Below are positions 8,378 to 16,885 of a stretch of 64,000 bases of DNA, piece by piece. Origin of the DNA: Haliea alexandrii (GTDB lineage Bacteria > Pseudomonadota > Gammaproteobacteria > Pseudomonadales > Halieaceae); contig NZ_RFLW01000001.1 in the NCBI RefSeq assembly GCF_003719295.1, forward strand, positions 186,001-250,000. The letters run 5' to 3'. Under the pieces are notes generated by a model that was not told the DNA's origin, made no database searches, and saw only the letters and a program-made list of their open reading frames with translations. Position numbers and translations under genes: made by a program. How positions within the stretch are numbered: the stretch's first letter is position 1; each line of letters opens with the position of its first letter.

Positions 8378-10125
8378 TGGGCGAAAAGCGCAGCCGCAGC
8401 CTGTCACCGCTGCTGGCCATACTGCGTTTCCTGCTGCCCTACCGGGGGCGCCTGCTGGCGGCGGGCACGGCGCTTATCTTCACCGCGGGCGCCACCCTGT
8501 TCCTGGGCCGCGGCATCCAGCTGCTGATTGACGAGGGTTTCAGCGGTGGCACCCGTGCAGACCTCGCCAATGCCATCGGCGTTATTCTGGTGATTGCCGC
8601 AGCCATGGCGGCAGGCACCTTTGCCCGCTTCTACTTTGTGTCCTGGCTCGGCGAGCGGGTGAGCGCCGACATACGCAGCGCGGTGTTCGACAACATCATC
8701 CACCTGGACCCGGGGTATTTCGAAACCAACCGCAGCGGCGAGATCATGTCGCGCCTCACCACCGACACCACGCTGCTGCAGACCATCATAGGCTCTTCCG
8801 TGAGCATGGCCCTGCGCAGCGGCCTCACGTTGATCGGCGGCCTGGTGCTGATGTTCATCACCAATATCCAGCTGAGCCTGATTATCACGGTGGCGGTACC
8901 ATTGGTGCTGCTGCCCATCCTGTTCTTCGGGCGACGCGTGCGGCGCCTCTCCACCCAGAGCCAGGACAGCATTGCCAGCGTGGGCAGCTACGCCGGTGAA
9001 ATCATTCAGCACATACGCACTGTGCAGAGCTACACCAGTGAGAGCCGCGAAAGCGCCGCCTTCGGGCGGGAAGTGGAGCACGCCTTTGCCATCGCCCGCC
9101 GACGCATTCGCCAGCGCGCCCTGCTGGTGGGCGCCGCCATCCTGCTGCTATTTGGCGGTATGGCCGCTATGCTCTGGAGCGGCGGGCAGTCGGTCATCAG
9201 CGGTGAAATGAGCGGCGGCGAACTGGGGGCATTCGTGTTCTATGCGCTGATGGTGGGCTCCGGATTCGCCACCATCTCAGAGGTGTGGGGCGAACTGCAG
9301 CGCGCGGCCGGTGCCTCCGAGCGCCTGCTGGAGCTACTGCAAACTCACAGTGAAATCGTCGACGGCAGCAGTAGCTCTGTGCCCCAGCGTGCAAGCCTGA
9401 GCTTGCGCGATGTTACCTTCGCCTACCCGGCGCGCCCCGCCGACCCGGCGCTGAAGAGCCTGTCACTCAAGATCGAGGAAGGTAAAAGCCTCGCTCTGGT
9501 CGGCCCCTCCGGCGGCGGCAAATCCACTCTATTCCAGCTGCTGCTGCGCTTCTACGACCCGCAGGATGGCGCCGTGCTCTTCGACGGCGTGGACCTGCGC
9601 GAGCTGCGCCTGCAAACCCTGCGCCAGCAAATCGCCCTGGTGCCACAACAGCCGGCGCTGTTCACCGGCACCGTGCGCTACAACATTGCCTACGGTATGC
9701 CCGCCGCCAGCGCGGAGGAGGTCACCGCCGCGGCCAGGGCTGCCCACGCCCACGAGTTCATCCAGCGCCTGCCCAACGGCTACGACAGCGAACTGGGCGA
9801 GCAGGGCGTACGCCTCTCCGGTGGCCAGCGCCAGCGCATCGCCCTGGCCCGCGCCATCCTGGCCAACCCCCGCGTACTGTTGCTCGACGAGGCCACCAGC
9901 GCCCTGGACAGCGAGAGCGAGCACCAGGTGCAACTCGCGCTTGAGGAGCTGATGCGCAACCGCACCACGGTGATCATCGCCCACCGCCTGTCTACCATAC
10001 GCCACGCGGACCGCATTGCAGTGCTGGACAAGGGGAAGCTGGTAGCCACGGGAACGCATGAGAGCCTGCTGCGCGATTCACCGCTGTATGCACGGCTGGC
10101 GAGCTTGCAGTTTCGGGAGCAGTGA
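8377..10125 (+). CDS. MsbA-like ABC exporter, fused permease and ATPase
   Basis: This 582-residue half-transporter has six membrane helices (about 15-315) and a nucleotide-binding domain with Walker A GPSGGGKST at 376-384, signature LSGGQ at 480-484 and Walker B VLLLDEATSALDSES shortly after. It belongs to the type IV exporter family of MsbA and P-glycoprotein and would work as an inner-membrane homodimer. Whether the substrate is lipid A or something else cannot be read from the sequence; related proteins are annotated only as MsbA-related, so no symbol is given. The ATG overlaps the tatC stop by one base. Confidence 0.9.
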   Translation: MGEKRSRSLSPLLAILRFLLPYRGRLLAAGTALIFTAGATLFLGRGIQLLIDEGFSGGTRADLANAIGVILVIAAAMAAGTFARFYFVSWLGERVSADIRSAVFDNIIHLDPGYFETNRSGEIMSRLTTDTTLLQTIIGSSVSMALRSGLTLIGGLVLMFITNIQLSLIITVAVPLVLLPILFFGRRVRRLSTQSQDSIASVGSYAGEIIQHIRTVQSYTSESRESAAFGREVEHAFAIARRRIRQRALLVGAAILLLFGGMAAMLWSGGQSVISGEMSGGELGAFVFYALMVGSGFATISEVWGELQRAAGASERLLELLQTHSEIVDGSSSSVPQRASLSLRDVTFAYPARPADPALKSLSLKIEEGKSLALVGPSGGGKSTLFQLLLRFYDPQDGAVLFDGVDLRELRLQTLRQQIALVPQQPALFTGTVRYNIAYGMPAASAEEVTAAARAAHAHEFIQRLPNGYDSELGEQGVRLSGGQRQRIALARAILANPRVLLLDEATSALDSESEHQVQLALEELMRNRTTVIIAHRLSTIRHADRIAVLDKGKLVATGTHESLLRDSPLYARLASLQFREQ

Positions 10126-10268
10126 GCGCCCCTATCTTTTTGTGTACCGCTGTTTATAAAAGCGCGGACATGCAAGCGGACTTCACGGCGGCACAGGTCC
10201 GTGGGGATGTTACCGGCAGCCACAGACCAGCTTGTCCAGACCCAGACATCATCTGCAAACGCTAATCC

Positions 10269-10294
10269 CCCGCGGGCGCAATCGCACCCGCGGG
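10269..10294 (-). terminator. hairpin after pntB, possible terminator
   Basis: Arms CCCGCGGG at 10269-10276 and 10287-10294 extend to 11 pairs with one mismatch around a four-base loop (AATC). The hairpin lies directly after the pntB stop on the minus strand. No clear run of T follows it on that strand, so it is a weak intrinsic terminator or a 3'-end stabilising structure. The rest of the gap between the exporter and pntB (10126-10305) shows nothing else I can name. Confidence 0.5.
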
Positions 10295-10305
10295 CCAAGA
10301 ACGGC

Positions 10306-11670
10306 TTAGCTGAACTCGCGGATCAGGCCACCGATGCTTTCTTTCGCATCGCCGAACAGCATCCGGGTGTTCTCTTTGTAAAACAGAGGATTTTCGATGC
10401 CGGCAAAGCCAGAGGCCATGGAGCGCTTGAGCACGAATACGGTGCGCGCCTTGTCCACATTGATGACCGGCATGCCGTAGATGGGGCTGGACTCCACTTC
10501 CCGCGCGGCGGGGTTCACCACGTCGTTGGCGCCGATCACAATTGCCACGTCCACGGTTTCCATGCGCGGGTTGATCTCGTCCATTTCCAGCAGCTGGTCG
10601 TAGGGTACGTCCGCCTCCGCCAGCAGCACGTTCATGTGACCCGGCATACGGCCCGCCACCGGGTGAATACCGAAGTTCACTTCGCAGCCGTTTTCTTCCA
10701 GCAGCTCACACAGCTCTTTTACCACGTGCTGGGCCTGGGCAACCGCCATGCCGTAGCCGGGTACAATCGCCACGCTGCTCGCCGCTTCCAGCACGTAGAA
10801 GGCGTCTTCCACGGAGATGGGCTTGATTTCGCCCTCTACCACGGTCTCCGCACTGCTCACGCTGCCAAAGCCGCTGAACAGCACGTTGCTCAGGGAGCGG
10901 TTCATCGCCTTGCACATGATTTGCGTGAGGATGATACCGGAGGCGCCTACCAGGGAACCGGCCACAATCAGAATGTTGTTGTTGATGGCAAAACCCGCCG
11001 CACAGGCTGCAAGGCCTGAATAGGAGTTCAACAGCGAGATCACCACCGGCATGTCGGCGCCGCCGATGGGAATCACCGCCATGATGCCAAACAGCAATGA
11101 CAGCGCGATGATGGCGTAGAGCCACTGGCTGTTCTCGGGCTGCAGGCAGAACATAACCGCGCTGGCGAGAATGGCCAGCACCAGCAGGCTGTTGACGATC
11201 TGCTGGCCACTGAACGTAACGGCGCCACTGCCAATCTTCTCGCTCAGTTTGCCGTAGGCGACCAGCGAGCCAGTGAAGGTGAGGCCACCGATCAGGATGG
11301 ACAGCACGATGGTCACCAGAATAAAGGTGTTGCTGTCGCCGGCACCCAGCGCTGCGGCGCCTACCAGCAGGCTGGCCATACCGCCAAAGCCGTTGAACAG
11401 CGCCACCATTTCCGGCATCGAGGTCATCTGCACCAGACGCGCTGTGGCAGCACCGATCACGCCGCCAATAACCATGCCCACCAGTATCCACTGGAACTCG
11501 ACGATACCCTGGTCGATCAAGGCCGCGACAATCGCCAGTAGCATACCCACGGCGGACAGCAGGTTACCCTTGCGCGCCGTGGCCGCAGAGCCGAGCAACT
11601 TGAGGCCGAAAATAAACAGGGCCGCCGCGATAACAAACGCCAATTGAATGGCCAATCCGGTTGCACCCAT
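10306..11670 (-). CDS. pntB: NAD(P) transhydrogenase subunit beta
   Basis: This 454-residue membrane subunit of the proton-translocating transhydrogenase couples hydride transfer from NADH to NADP+ to proton entry. The N-terminal two-thirds (about 1-270) is membrane domain dII. The C-terminal NADP(H)-binding domain dIII shows VPGYGMAVAQAQ, GIHPVAGRMPGHMNVLLAEA, IGANDVVNPAA and VFVLKRSMASGFAG, all signatures. Length is near E. coli PntB (462). It is the last gene of a three-gene minus-strand operon, two bases after pntAb. Confidence 0.97.
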   Translation of the reverse strand: MGATGLAIQLAFVIAAALFIFGLKLLGSAATARKGNLLSAVGMLLAIVAALIDQGIVEFQWILVGMVIGGVIGAATARLVQMTSMPEMVALFNGFGGMASLLVGAAALGAGDSNTFILVTIVLSILIGGLTFTGSLVAYGKLSEKIGSGAVTFSGQQIVNSLLVLAILASAVMFCLQPENSQWLYAIIALSLLFGIMAVIPIGGADMPVVISLLNSYSGLAACAAGFAINNNILIVAGSLVGASGIILTQIMCKAMNRSLSNVLFSGFGSVSSAETVVEGEIKPISVEDAFYVLEAASSVAIVPGYGMAVAQAQHVVKELCELLEENGCEVNFGIHPVAGRMPGHMNVLLAEADVPYDQLLEMDEINPRMETVDVAIVIGANDVVNPAAREVESSPIYGMPVINVDKARTVFVLKRSMASGFAGIENPLFYKENTRMLFGDAKESIGGLIREFS

Positions 11671-11672
11671 GA

Positions 11673-11954
11673 TTATTTACCCCTCTTCTTGAACATCGCC
11701 AGCATGCGGTCGGTCACCATGTAACCACCCACCACGTTGATTGTCGCCAGGGCAACAGCGGCTGCACCCAGCCACTGGGCCATGTCGTGCTGGCCGGTAC
11801 CCGCCAGGCTGATGGCGCCTACCACGGTAATGCCGGAAATAGCGTTGGCACCAGACATCAGCGGCGTGTGCAGCGTTGCCGGTACCTTGTTGATCAATTC
11901 GAAGCCCAGGAAAATGGACAACATCAAAATAAAGGTCAGGAATACGGCTTCCAT
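11673..11954 (-). CDS. pntAb: NAD(P) transhydrogenase subunit alpha, membrane part (PntA2/PntAb)
   Basis: This 93-residue protein corresponds to the C-terminal membrane segment of E. coli PntA, encoded here as its own gene. It starts MEAVFLTFILMLSIFLGFEL and has three hydrophobic helices; PLMSGANAISGI is the conserved family block. The open frame extends further upstream, but that part overlaps pntAa in another frame; the ATG at 11954 lies one base after the pntAa stop. A three-polypeptide transhydrogenase of this type is found in many alpha- and some gammaproteobacteria. Confidence 0.94.
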   Translation of the reverse strand: MEAVFLTFILMLSIFLGFELINKVPATLHTPLMSGANAISGITVVGAISLAGTGQHDMAQWLGAAAVALATINVVGGYMVTDRMLAMFKKRGK

Positions 11955-11955
11955 A

Positions 11956-13098
11956 TCAGTTGCCCCCCTCCAGGATGTTCTTGATGGTTTCGTTTGTGAC
12001 TTCACCACCATGCGTGATGATGCAGCCGGGCAGGATGTCGTGCTCAAAGTCGATCTTGAATGTGTTGCTTTCCTTGTCCCAGGCGTCATCGACCAGGTTG
12101 AACAGGTTGCTCGCATACATGTGGCTGGCGTCGCGGCACACTTCGTTGGGCAGGTTGCCCTTGCCGATGATCGTCACGCCGTTCACGGTGACCACTTCAT
12201 TGGGCACCGAGCCTTCCACGTTGCCGCCAGTTTCAGCGGCCATATCCACGATCACGGAGCCGGGCTTCATGCCTTCCACCATGTCTTTGGTGACAATCAC
12301 GGGGGGCTTGCGCCCGAATACCTGGGCGGTGGTAATCACCACGTCGGAATCGGCAATGGTTTCCTTTTGCGCATCGCGCTGCTTCTGGATCTGCTCCGGG
12401 GTCAATTCGGTGGCGTAGCCACCGGCGGTCTCGCCGGTTTGTCCGAGGTCGATATCAAGGAAGGTGGCGCCCAGTGAACGGACCTGCTCGGCAACCACTG
12501 GGCGGGTATCAAAGGCCGTTACCCTTGCACCCAAGCGCTTGGCAGTGGCAACCGCCTGCAGGCCTGCCACGCCGGCACCGATAATGAAGACTTTCGCAGG
12601 CTTCAACGTCCCCGCGGGGGTCATCATCATCGGGAAGATTCGCGGCAGGTGAGTAGCAGCCTGCAGCACCATGACATAGCCCGCGAGGTTGGCCTGGGAG
12701 CTCAGCGCATCCATTTTCTGGCTACGCGTGGTGCGCGGAATCATTTCCATGCTGATGGCAGTGACACCGTGCTGCTGCAGGTTACGCACCAGATCGTGCT
12801 CGTTGAACGGGTCGAGGTAGCTGATGTGAATACAGCCTTTCTTCATGAGCGCGATGTCGGCCTTTTCTGGCTTGCGCAGGCGCAACAACATATCAGCGTC
12901 ACGGAACAGGCCCTCGCGATCGGTGGTCAGGGTGGCCCCGGCGGCAGCGTATTCCTCGTCCGTAAAACCGGACCCAAGGCCCATCCCATTTTCAATCACC
13001 AGCTCAGCACCCAGACGACACAGCTTCTTGGCCGTCTCCGGTGTGACCGGCACCCGGTTCTCGCCCGGATGCGTCTCCCTCGGAATTGCGATGCGCAT
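11956..13098 (-). CDS. pntAa: NAD(P) transhydrogenase subunit alpha, NAD-binding part (PntA1/PntAa)
   Basis: This 380-residue soluble dI domain binds NAD(H). It starts MRIAIPRETHPGENRVPVTPE, shared with the alanine dehydrogenase family, and has the Rossmann motif GAGVAGLQAVATAKRLGA. It ends after domain I, without the membrane helices that follow in E. coli PntA; those are in pntAb one base downstream. AGGA lies eight bases before the ATG. The operon supplies NADPH for biosynthesis and redox defence. Confidence 0.96.
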   Translation of the reverse strand: MRIAIPRETHPGENRVPVTPETAKKLCRLGAELVIENGMGLGSGFTDEEYAAAGATLTTDREGLFRDADMLLRLRKPEKADIALMKKGCIHISYLDPFNEHDLVRNLQQHGVTAISMEMIPRTTRSQKMDALSSQANLAGYVMVLQAATHLPRIFPMMMTPAGTLKPAKVFIIGAGVAGLQAVATAKRLGARVTAFDTRPVVAEQVRSLGATFLDIDLGQTGETAGGYATELTPEQIQKQRDAQKETIADSDVVITTAQVFGRKPPVIVTKDMVEGMKPGSVIVDMAAETGGNVEGSVPNEVVTVNGVTIIGKGNLPNEVCRDASHMYASNLFNLVDDAWDKESNTFKIDFEHDILPGCIITHGGEVTNETIKNILEGGN

Positions 13099-13373
13099 AG
13101 TTTTTCCTACCCCGTTTTCAAGCGTGTCGGTTATGAATTCTGCGGATATTGTGGCCGGAACGGCAGGGTCTGAGCGTTATTCTCTCTCTTCCAGCGACCC
13201 TTTACCCAGCTCTCCCAGTTTTTCGGCACGGGACTGTAGCACAGAGACTCCCGCCAAGGAATTATGCCTAATATTCACCAGAGGAATAGTTGCACAGTAA
13301 ACATTGGCCAAAATGATGGGAGAGTATTGCATCGGCGCGCGACAGTCGCATCCCGTAAATCGGGTATGACCAG
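13099..13373. other. intergenic region upstream of pnt operon
   Basis: This spacer between the pntAa start and the anti-sigma gene terminator holds no convincing gene on either strand. It should contain the pnt promoter on the minus strand; I cannot pick out a convincing -35/-10 pair. Frames that run across it are short and lack ribosome binding sites. Confidence 0.5.
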
Positions 13374-13398
13374 AAAAAAGCCCCCGGAAGGGGGGCTT
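13374..13398 (-). terminator. intrinsic terminator of the sigma/anti-sigma operon
   Basis: On the minus strand a GC stem (AAGCCCCCC, loop TTCC, GGGGGCTT) is followed by a run of six T. It begins six bases after the anti-sigma stop codon and would end the ecf-chrR transcript. Confidence 0.85.
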
Positions 13399-13403
13399 GC
13401 CAT

Positions 13404-14060
13404 TCAGCCTGCGCGCAGCTGCAGGAACGGGTTCATCCAGCGGTATTTCCAGCCGGTAAAGCGCAGGGGAGCATCCAGCACCGCCAGACAAATACAGTCC
13501 TCGGACTGCAGCGCCGTGGGAGCGTGAGTATCGCTGGCTTCACGGAACAGGAAGTCACCCTCGTGGTAACTGCCGGCTGCATCGGAAAAACCACCCTGCA
13601 GAACAAGTGTCATTTCCGAGCCACGGTGCGTGTGCTCAGGAATCTTGCCACCGGCCTTGATGTGGTACAGCGCGAACTCGTAACCCGGGTCGCCGGTTTT
13701 CAGGTAGCTGATACCCAGCGACGAGGTGATCTTGTTCCAGGACAGCTCGGAAAAGTCACCCTTCATCAGGCGCTGCAGCAGCGCGGGCAAGCGCCCCACA
13801 GCCGGATCCTGCGCGCGCCGGTAACTGAGCGGCGGCTCCTCGTCCAGCCGCGCGAGCACCGTATTGAGCAGTGCATCACCGACCGGAACCGGCGTGAGGC
13901 TGTCGAACAACACAGCACCCAGATCCTGCAGGCGGGCGCTCTGCTGCTGGCACTGCGGGCAGTAATTGAGGTGCGCCGAGATACAGGCAGACTGCGCCAG
14001 TGGCAGAATGCCAGCCACGTACTCGGTCAGTAGGTCAACGCTGGGATGAAACTTGGCCAT
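13404..14060 (-). CDS. chrR: ChrR-type zinc anti-sigma factor with C-terminal cupin
   Basis: This 218-residue protein has the ZAS anti-sigma domain at the N-terminus (Zn ligands in HLNYCPQC, an H-x3-C-x2-C motif near residues 31-38) and a ChrR-like cupin at about 95-200 with metal ligands in PEHTHRGSE and the later DTHAP. In Rhodobacter sphaeroides ChrR holds RpoE inactive until singlet oxygen triggers its release or degradation. The gene lies 13 bases after an ECF sigma gene on the same strand, the standard sigma/anti-sigma arrangement, and is followed by an intrinsic terminator. The signal is inferred from the family, not shown here. Confidence 0.9.
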   Translation of the reverse strand: MAKFHPSVDLLTEYVAGILPLAQSACISAHLNYCPQCQQQSARLQDLGAVLFDSLTPVPVGDALLNTVLARLDEEPPLSYRRAQDPAVGRLPALLQRLMKGDFSELSWNKITSSLGISYLKTGDPGYEFALYHIKAGGKIPEHTHRGSEMTLVLQGGFSDAAGSYHEGDFLFREASDTHAPTALQSEDCICLAVLDAPLRFTGWKYRWMNPFLQLRAG

Positions 14061-14073
14061 GATAATCTGCTGC

Positions 14074-14673
14074 TTACCTGTCTATCTGAATTTGCAATTT
14101 CTGGATCGCCAGCCGCACCCGTGACTTCACGGTTCCCAGCGGGAGATCCAACTCTGCCGCTGCCTCGGCATGCGACTTCCCTTCCATGTACACCTTGGCG
14201 AGTATCTGCGCCTGATCCGGAGGCAGCGTACCCATCAACGCGTGAATGGTGTCCCGGCTACGCCGACTTTGCAGCATGGCAAACGGCTCGCTCGGCTCCT
14301 GGTCTGGCATGAAGTCGTCCGCCGCCAACGGCGTGTCGAACTTCTGCAGGCGGCGGAACATATCCGTCCGGCAGTTGCGCGCTATCGTATACACCCACGT
14401 ACTGGCAGCGGCCTTCTCCGGGTTGAACGCTGACGCTTTCTGCCAGGCCTTGAGCATGACTTCCTGCACCAATTCGTCTGCATGCGCCGCTGAGAGGCTT
14501 GACCCGGACAGCGCAAACGACTTGATCAGCGGTGCGAAGTGGCGAAAGAAGCGCGTAAACGCTGCTCTGTCACCGGTCGCAGCGATTTGAGTAAGGCATT
14601 CGCTCCACTCGTCGGTGCGCCGCCCGGTAGGGCCTTCCCAGCCGTCCGAAGCACTGCCGTTCCTTTTTTCCAC
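14074..14673 (-). CDS. rpoE: ECF RNA polymerase sigma factor, RpoE/ChrR (singlet-oxygen) type
   Basis: The protein has a sigma-2 region (DELVQEVMLKAWQKA, then STWVYTIARNCRTDMFRR) and a sigma-4 helix-turn-helix (LPPDQAQILAKVYMEG, then LPLGTVKSRVRLAIQKL) and lacks sigma-1 and sigma-3, as in ECF factors. The open frame runs back to a TTG at 14739, but that segment covers the gene's own promoter (14709-14738). I therefore chose the GTG at 14673 (199 residues); a TTG at 14676 is equally possible. The paired chrR gene and the promoter match point to the singlet-oxygen ECF group. The symbol follows the Rhodobacter usage and is not E. coli RpoE. Confidence 0.88.
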   Translation of the reverse strand: MEKRNGSASDGWEGPTGRRTDEWSECLTQIAATGDRAAFTRFFRHFAPLIKSFALSGSSLSAAHADELVQEVMLKAWQKASAFNPEKAAASTWVYTIARNCRTDMFRRLQKFDTPLAADDFMPDQEPSEPFAMLQSRRSRDTIHALMGTLPPDQAQILAKVYMEGKSHAEAAAELDLPLGTVKSRVRLAIQKLQIQIDR

Positions 14674-14708
14674 CAATACACCCGCTTTTTTTTGACTGTG
14701 TTCAGGCC

Positions 14709-14738
14709 AGTATACGCCCCCGCCGGATAAGCGGATCA
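14709..14738 (-). promoter_or_regulatory. ECF-sigma autoregulatory promoter (TGATCC-N18-TATACT)
   Basis: On the minus strand TGATCC (14738-14733) is followed by 18 bases and TATACT (14714-14709). The -35 matches the TGATCC element of RpoE/ChrR-type promoters. It drives the sigma and anti-sigma genes, placing transcription start near 14702, upstream of the GTG start at 14673. A second TGATCC with identical spacing lies 23 bases away facing the other direction. Confidence 0.8.
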
Positions 14739-14761
14739 ACTCACGCTATAAATAAGTACTA

Positions 14762-14791
14762 TGATCCAGCGACAGCATGCCGGCGTAATCT
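14762..14791 (+). promoter_or_regulatory. ECF-sigma dependent promoter of the FAD/DUF1365/Cfa operon (TGATCC-N18-TAATCT)
   Basis: TGATCC at 14762-14767, 18 bases, then TAATCT at 14786-14791 on the plus strand. This is the same architecture as the sigma gene's own promoter in the opposite direction. Transcription would begin near 14798, about 75 bases before the oxidoreductase start. The match supports joint control of both operons by the ECF factor. Confidence 0.78.
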
Positions 14792-14872
14792 GGCCATCAG
14801 GTAAACATTCAGGCACACGAGCTTGCAGTCGCCCAGCGAACCGCTGCCATCTTGCCGGGAGGAATCACACCA

Positions 14873-16132
14873 TTGGATATCGCAGTTATCGGTTCGGGCA
14901 TTTCCGGCTTGTCCTGTGCCCACTATCTGAGCCGCCAGCATCGCGTGACCGTTTTTGAAGCGGGCACACAGATCGGCGGACACACGGCCACTGTCGACGT
15001 CAAACTCGGCACACGCCGCTATGCGGTCGACACCGGCTTTATTGTCTACAACGACTGGACCTACCCCAACTTCATTGCCCTGCTGGATGAGCTGGGCGTC
15101 AGCAGCAGGCCCACGGACATGGGCTTCAGCGTGAACGACATCGAAAGCGGCCTGGAATACTCCGGCAGCAGCATCAACACCCTGTTCGCCCAGCGTCGCA
15201 ACCTCGCCTCCCCGCGCTTCCTCGGGATGGTGCGCGACATCCTGCGCTTCAACCGTGAGGCGGTCGCCGACCTGGACGGTGGTTTGCTGCAGGCGGGGGA
15301 AACGCTCGGGCACTACCTCGAACGCAAGCGCTACGGCGCCGCATTCAGCAGCCACTATCTGGTACCCATGGCGTCAGCGATCTGGTCGTCAGACTGTGCC
15401 AGTGTGACCGACTTCCCGCTGGAGTTTTTTCTGCGTTTTTTCCGCAACCACGGCCTGCTCTCGGTCAATAACCGGCCTCAGTGGCGGGTTGTGGAAGGTG
15501 GCTCGCGCGAATACCTGCGGCCGCTCTGCCAGCGCTTCGAAGACCGTATACACACGGCCAGCGAGGTCACCCACATCAATCGTGACCCACGCGGCGTTGA
15601 CGTGTCCCTGCGTGACGGCCGCAGCTTCCGTTTTGATCAAGTCGTGATTGCCACACACTCCGACCAGGCCCTGAATATGCTGGCGGATGCCTCGCAGGAG
15701 GAACGCTCGATTCTCGGCGCGTTGCCCTACCAGAACAATGAGGTGGTGCTGCATACTGATGTGCGTCTGCTGCCCCGGAACCGCAAAACCTGGTCGAGCT
15801 GGAACTACCGCCTCGGGGTGGATTCCGGCCGCGCAGTGGTCACCTATAACATGAACATCCTGCAGGGCCTGAATGCACCGGAGACTTTCTGCGTGACCCT
15901 CAACGACACGGCCTCCATCAACCCCAACCGCATACTGGGGACCTTTAACTACGCCCACCCGGTATTCTCCCTCGAGGGTATCAAGGCCCAGCAGCGCTGG
16001 CAGGATATCAATGGCTCGCGCAACACCTGGTACTGTGGCGCCTACTGGCACAACGGCTTCCACGAAGACGGCGTGGTGAGCGCGCTGCGCGTGGCGGACG
16101 GCATCAACCAGGCGGTCAAGGCCGCCGCGTGA
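14873..16132 (+). CDS. FAD-dependent amine-oxidase-type oxidoreductase of the ChrR regulon
   Basis: This 419-residue flavoprotein has an N-terminal dinucleotide-binding motif (IAVIGSGISGLSCAHYL, then VFEAGTQIGGHTATV with the distal Glu) and a C-terminal block containing WYCGAYWHNGFHEDG, typical of NAD(P)/FAD oxidoreductases found with DUF1365 and Cfa-like genes. I chose the TTG at 14873 because GGAGGA precedes it by about nine bases; a TTG at 14852 is in frame but upstream of that site. Family members act on lipids or carotenoid-like substrates. A fatty-acyl desaturation role in furan fatty-acid synthesis is a hypothesis. The next gene overlaps by four bases (GTGA). Confidence 0.88.
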   Translation: MDIAVIGSGISGLSCAHYLSRQHRVTVFEAGTQIGGHTATVDVKLGTRRYAVDTGFIVYNDWTYPNFIALLDELGVSSRPTDMGFSVNDIESGLEYSGSSINTLFAQRRNLASPRFLGMVRDILRFNREAVADLDGGLLQAGETLGHYLERKRYGAAFSSHYLVPMASAIWSSDCASVTDFPLEFFLRFFRNHGLLSVNNRPQWRVVEGGSREYLRPLCQRFEDRIHTASEVTHINRDPRGVDVSLRDGRSFRFDQVVIATHSDQALNMLADASQEERSILGALPYQNNEVVLHTDVRLLPRNRKTWSSWNYRLGVDSGRAVVTYNMNILQGLNAPETFCVTLNDTASINPNRILGTFNYAHPVFSLEGIKAQQRWQDINGSRNTWYCGAYWHNGFHEDGVVSALRVADGINQAVKAAA

Positions 16133-16884
16133 AGTCCAGGCTATACCAAGGCACGCTGCACCACCGTCGGTTCGTGCCGCGCGCGCACGCCTTCAGTTAC
16201 GGCGTGTTCATGCCCTGGATATGCCTGGACGAGTTGCCGCAGCTGTTCGCCGGGCGCTGGCTGTGGTCCAGCACACGCTGGGCGCCAGCCCGCTTCCTGC
16301 GCAGCGACTTTCTGGGTGATCCCGCCCTGCCTCTTGCAGAAGAGGTGAGACGCCGCATTCGCGAAGAAACCGGCGCCGCACACAGCGGGCCCATTTACCT
16401 GCTCGCCAACCTGCGCTACTTCGGTTACCAGATCAACCCGATAGCCTGCTACTACTGTTTCAATGAGGATGAGAGCCGGCTTGAATACCTGGTAGCAGAG
16501 GTCACCAACACGCCGTGGGACGAGCGCCACAGCTACGTGTTGCAGGGCCCGGACGCAGGAAGCTGGCTGGAGCGGGAATTTGACAAGGCGCTGCATGTGT
16601 CGCCCTTCAACCCCATGGACATGCGCTATGTGTGGCGCAGCAACACCCCCGGGGAGCGCCTGGCCATTCACCTGGCCACGGAGACGGCAGAAGGCCGCAT
16701 TTTCGATGCCAGCCTGAGTATGCGTGCCCGTCCCATGACTGGCCGCAACCTGAACCGCATTCTCTGGAGCTACCCACTGATGACACTCAAGGTAGCCCTG
16801 GGTATTTACTGGCAGGCCTTGCGCCTGTTTATCAAGGGGGTGCCCGTGCACGACCACCCCGGTTCTAGAACGTCTGGAGCGTAA
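16129..16884 (+). CDS. DUF1365 family protein
   Basis: This 251-residue protein belongs to DUF1365: RFVPRAHAFSYGVFM near the N-terminus, NLRYFGYQINPIACYYCF in the middle, and SPFNPMDMRYVWR with EVTNTPWDERHSYVL. Its enzymatic role is unknown. It is a regular partner of the FAD oxidoreductase and Cfa-like methyltransferase genes in RpoE-ChrR regulons, which suggests work on membrane fatty acids. The GTG start overlaps the previous stop (GTGA). The next ATG follows one base after its stop. Confidence 0.9.
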   Translation: MKSRLYQGTLHHRRFVPRAHAFSYGVFMPWICLDELPQLFAGRWLWSSTRWAPARFLRSDFLGDPALPLAEEVRRRIREETGAAHSGPIYLLANLRYFGYQINPIACYYCFNEDESRLEYLVAEVTNTPWDERHSYVLQGPDAGSWLEREFDKALHVSPFNPMDMRYVWRSNTPGERLAIHLATETAEGRIFDASLSMRARPMTGRNLNRILWSYPLMTLKVALGIYWQALRLFIKGVPVHDHPGSRTSGA

Positions 16885-16885
16885 T

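Noticed and set aside
10126-10268. Possible small RNA or terminator after the MsbA-like gene
   Set aside because: No stable hairpin with a T tract in the plus direction; nothing to support an RNA gene.
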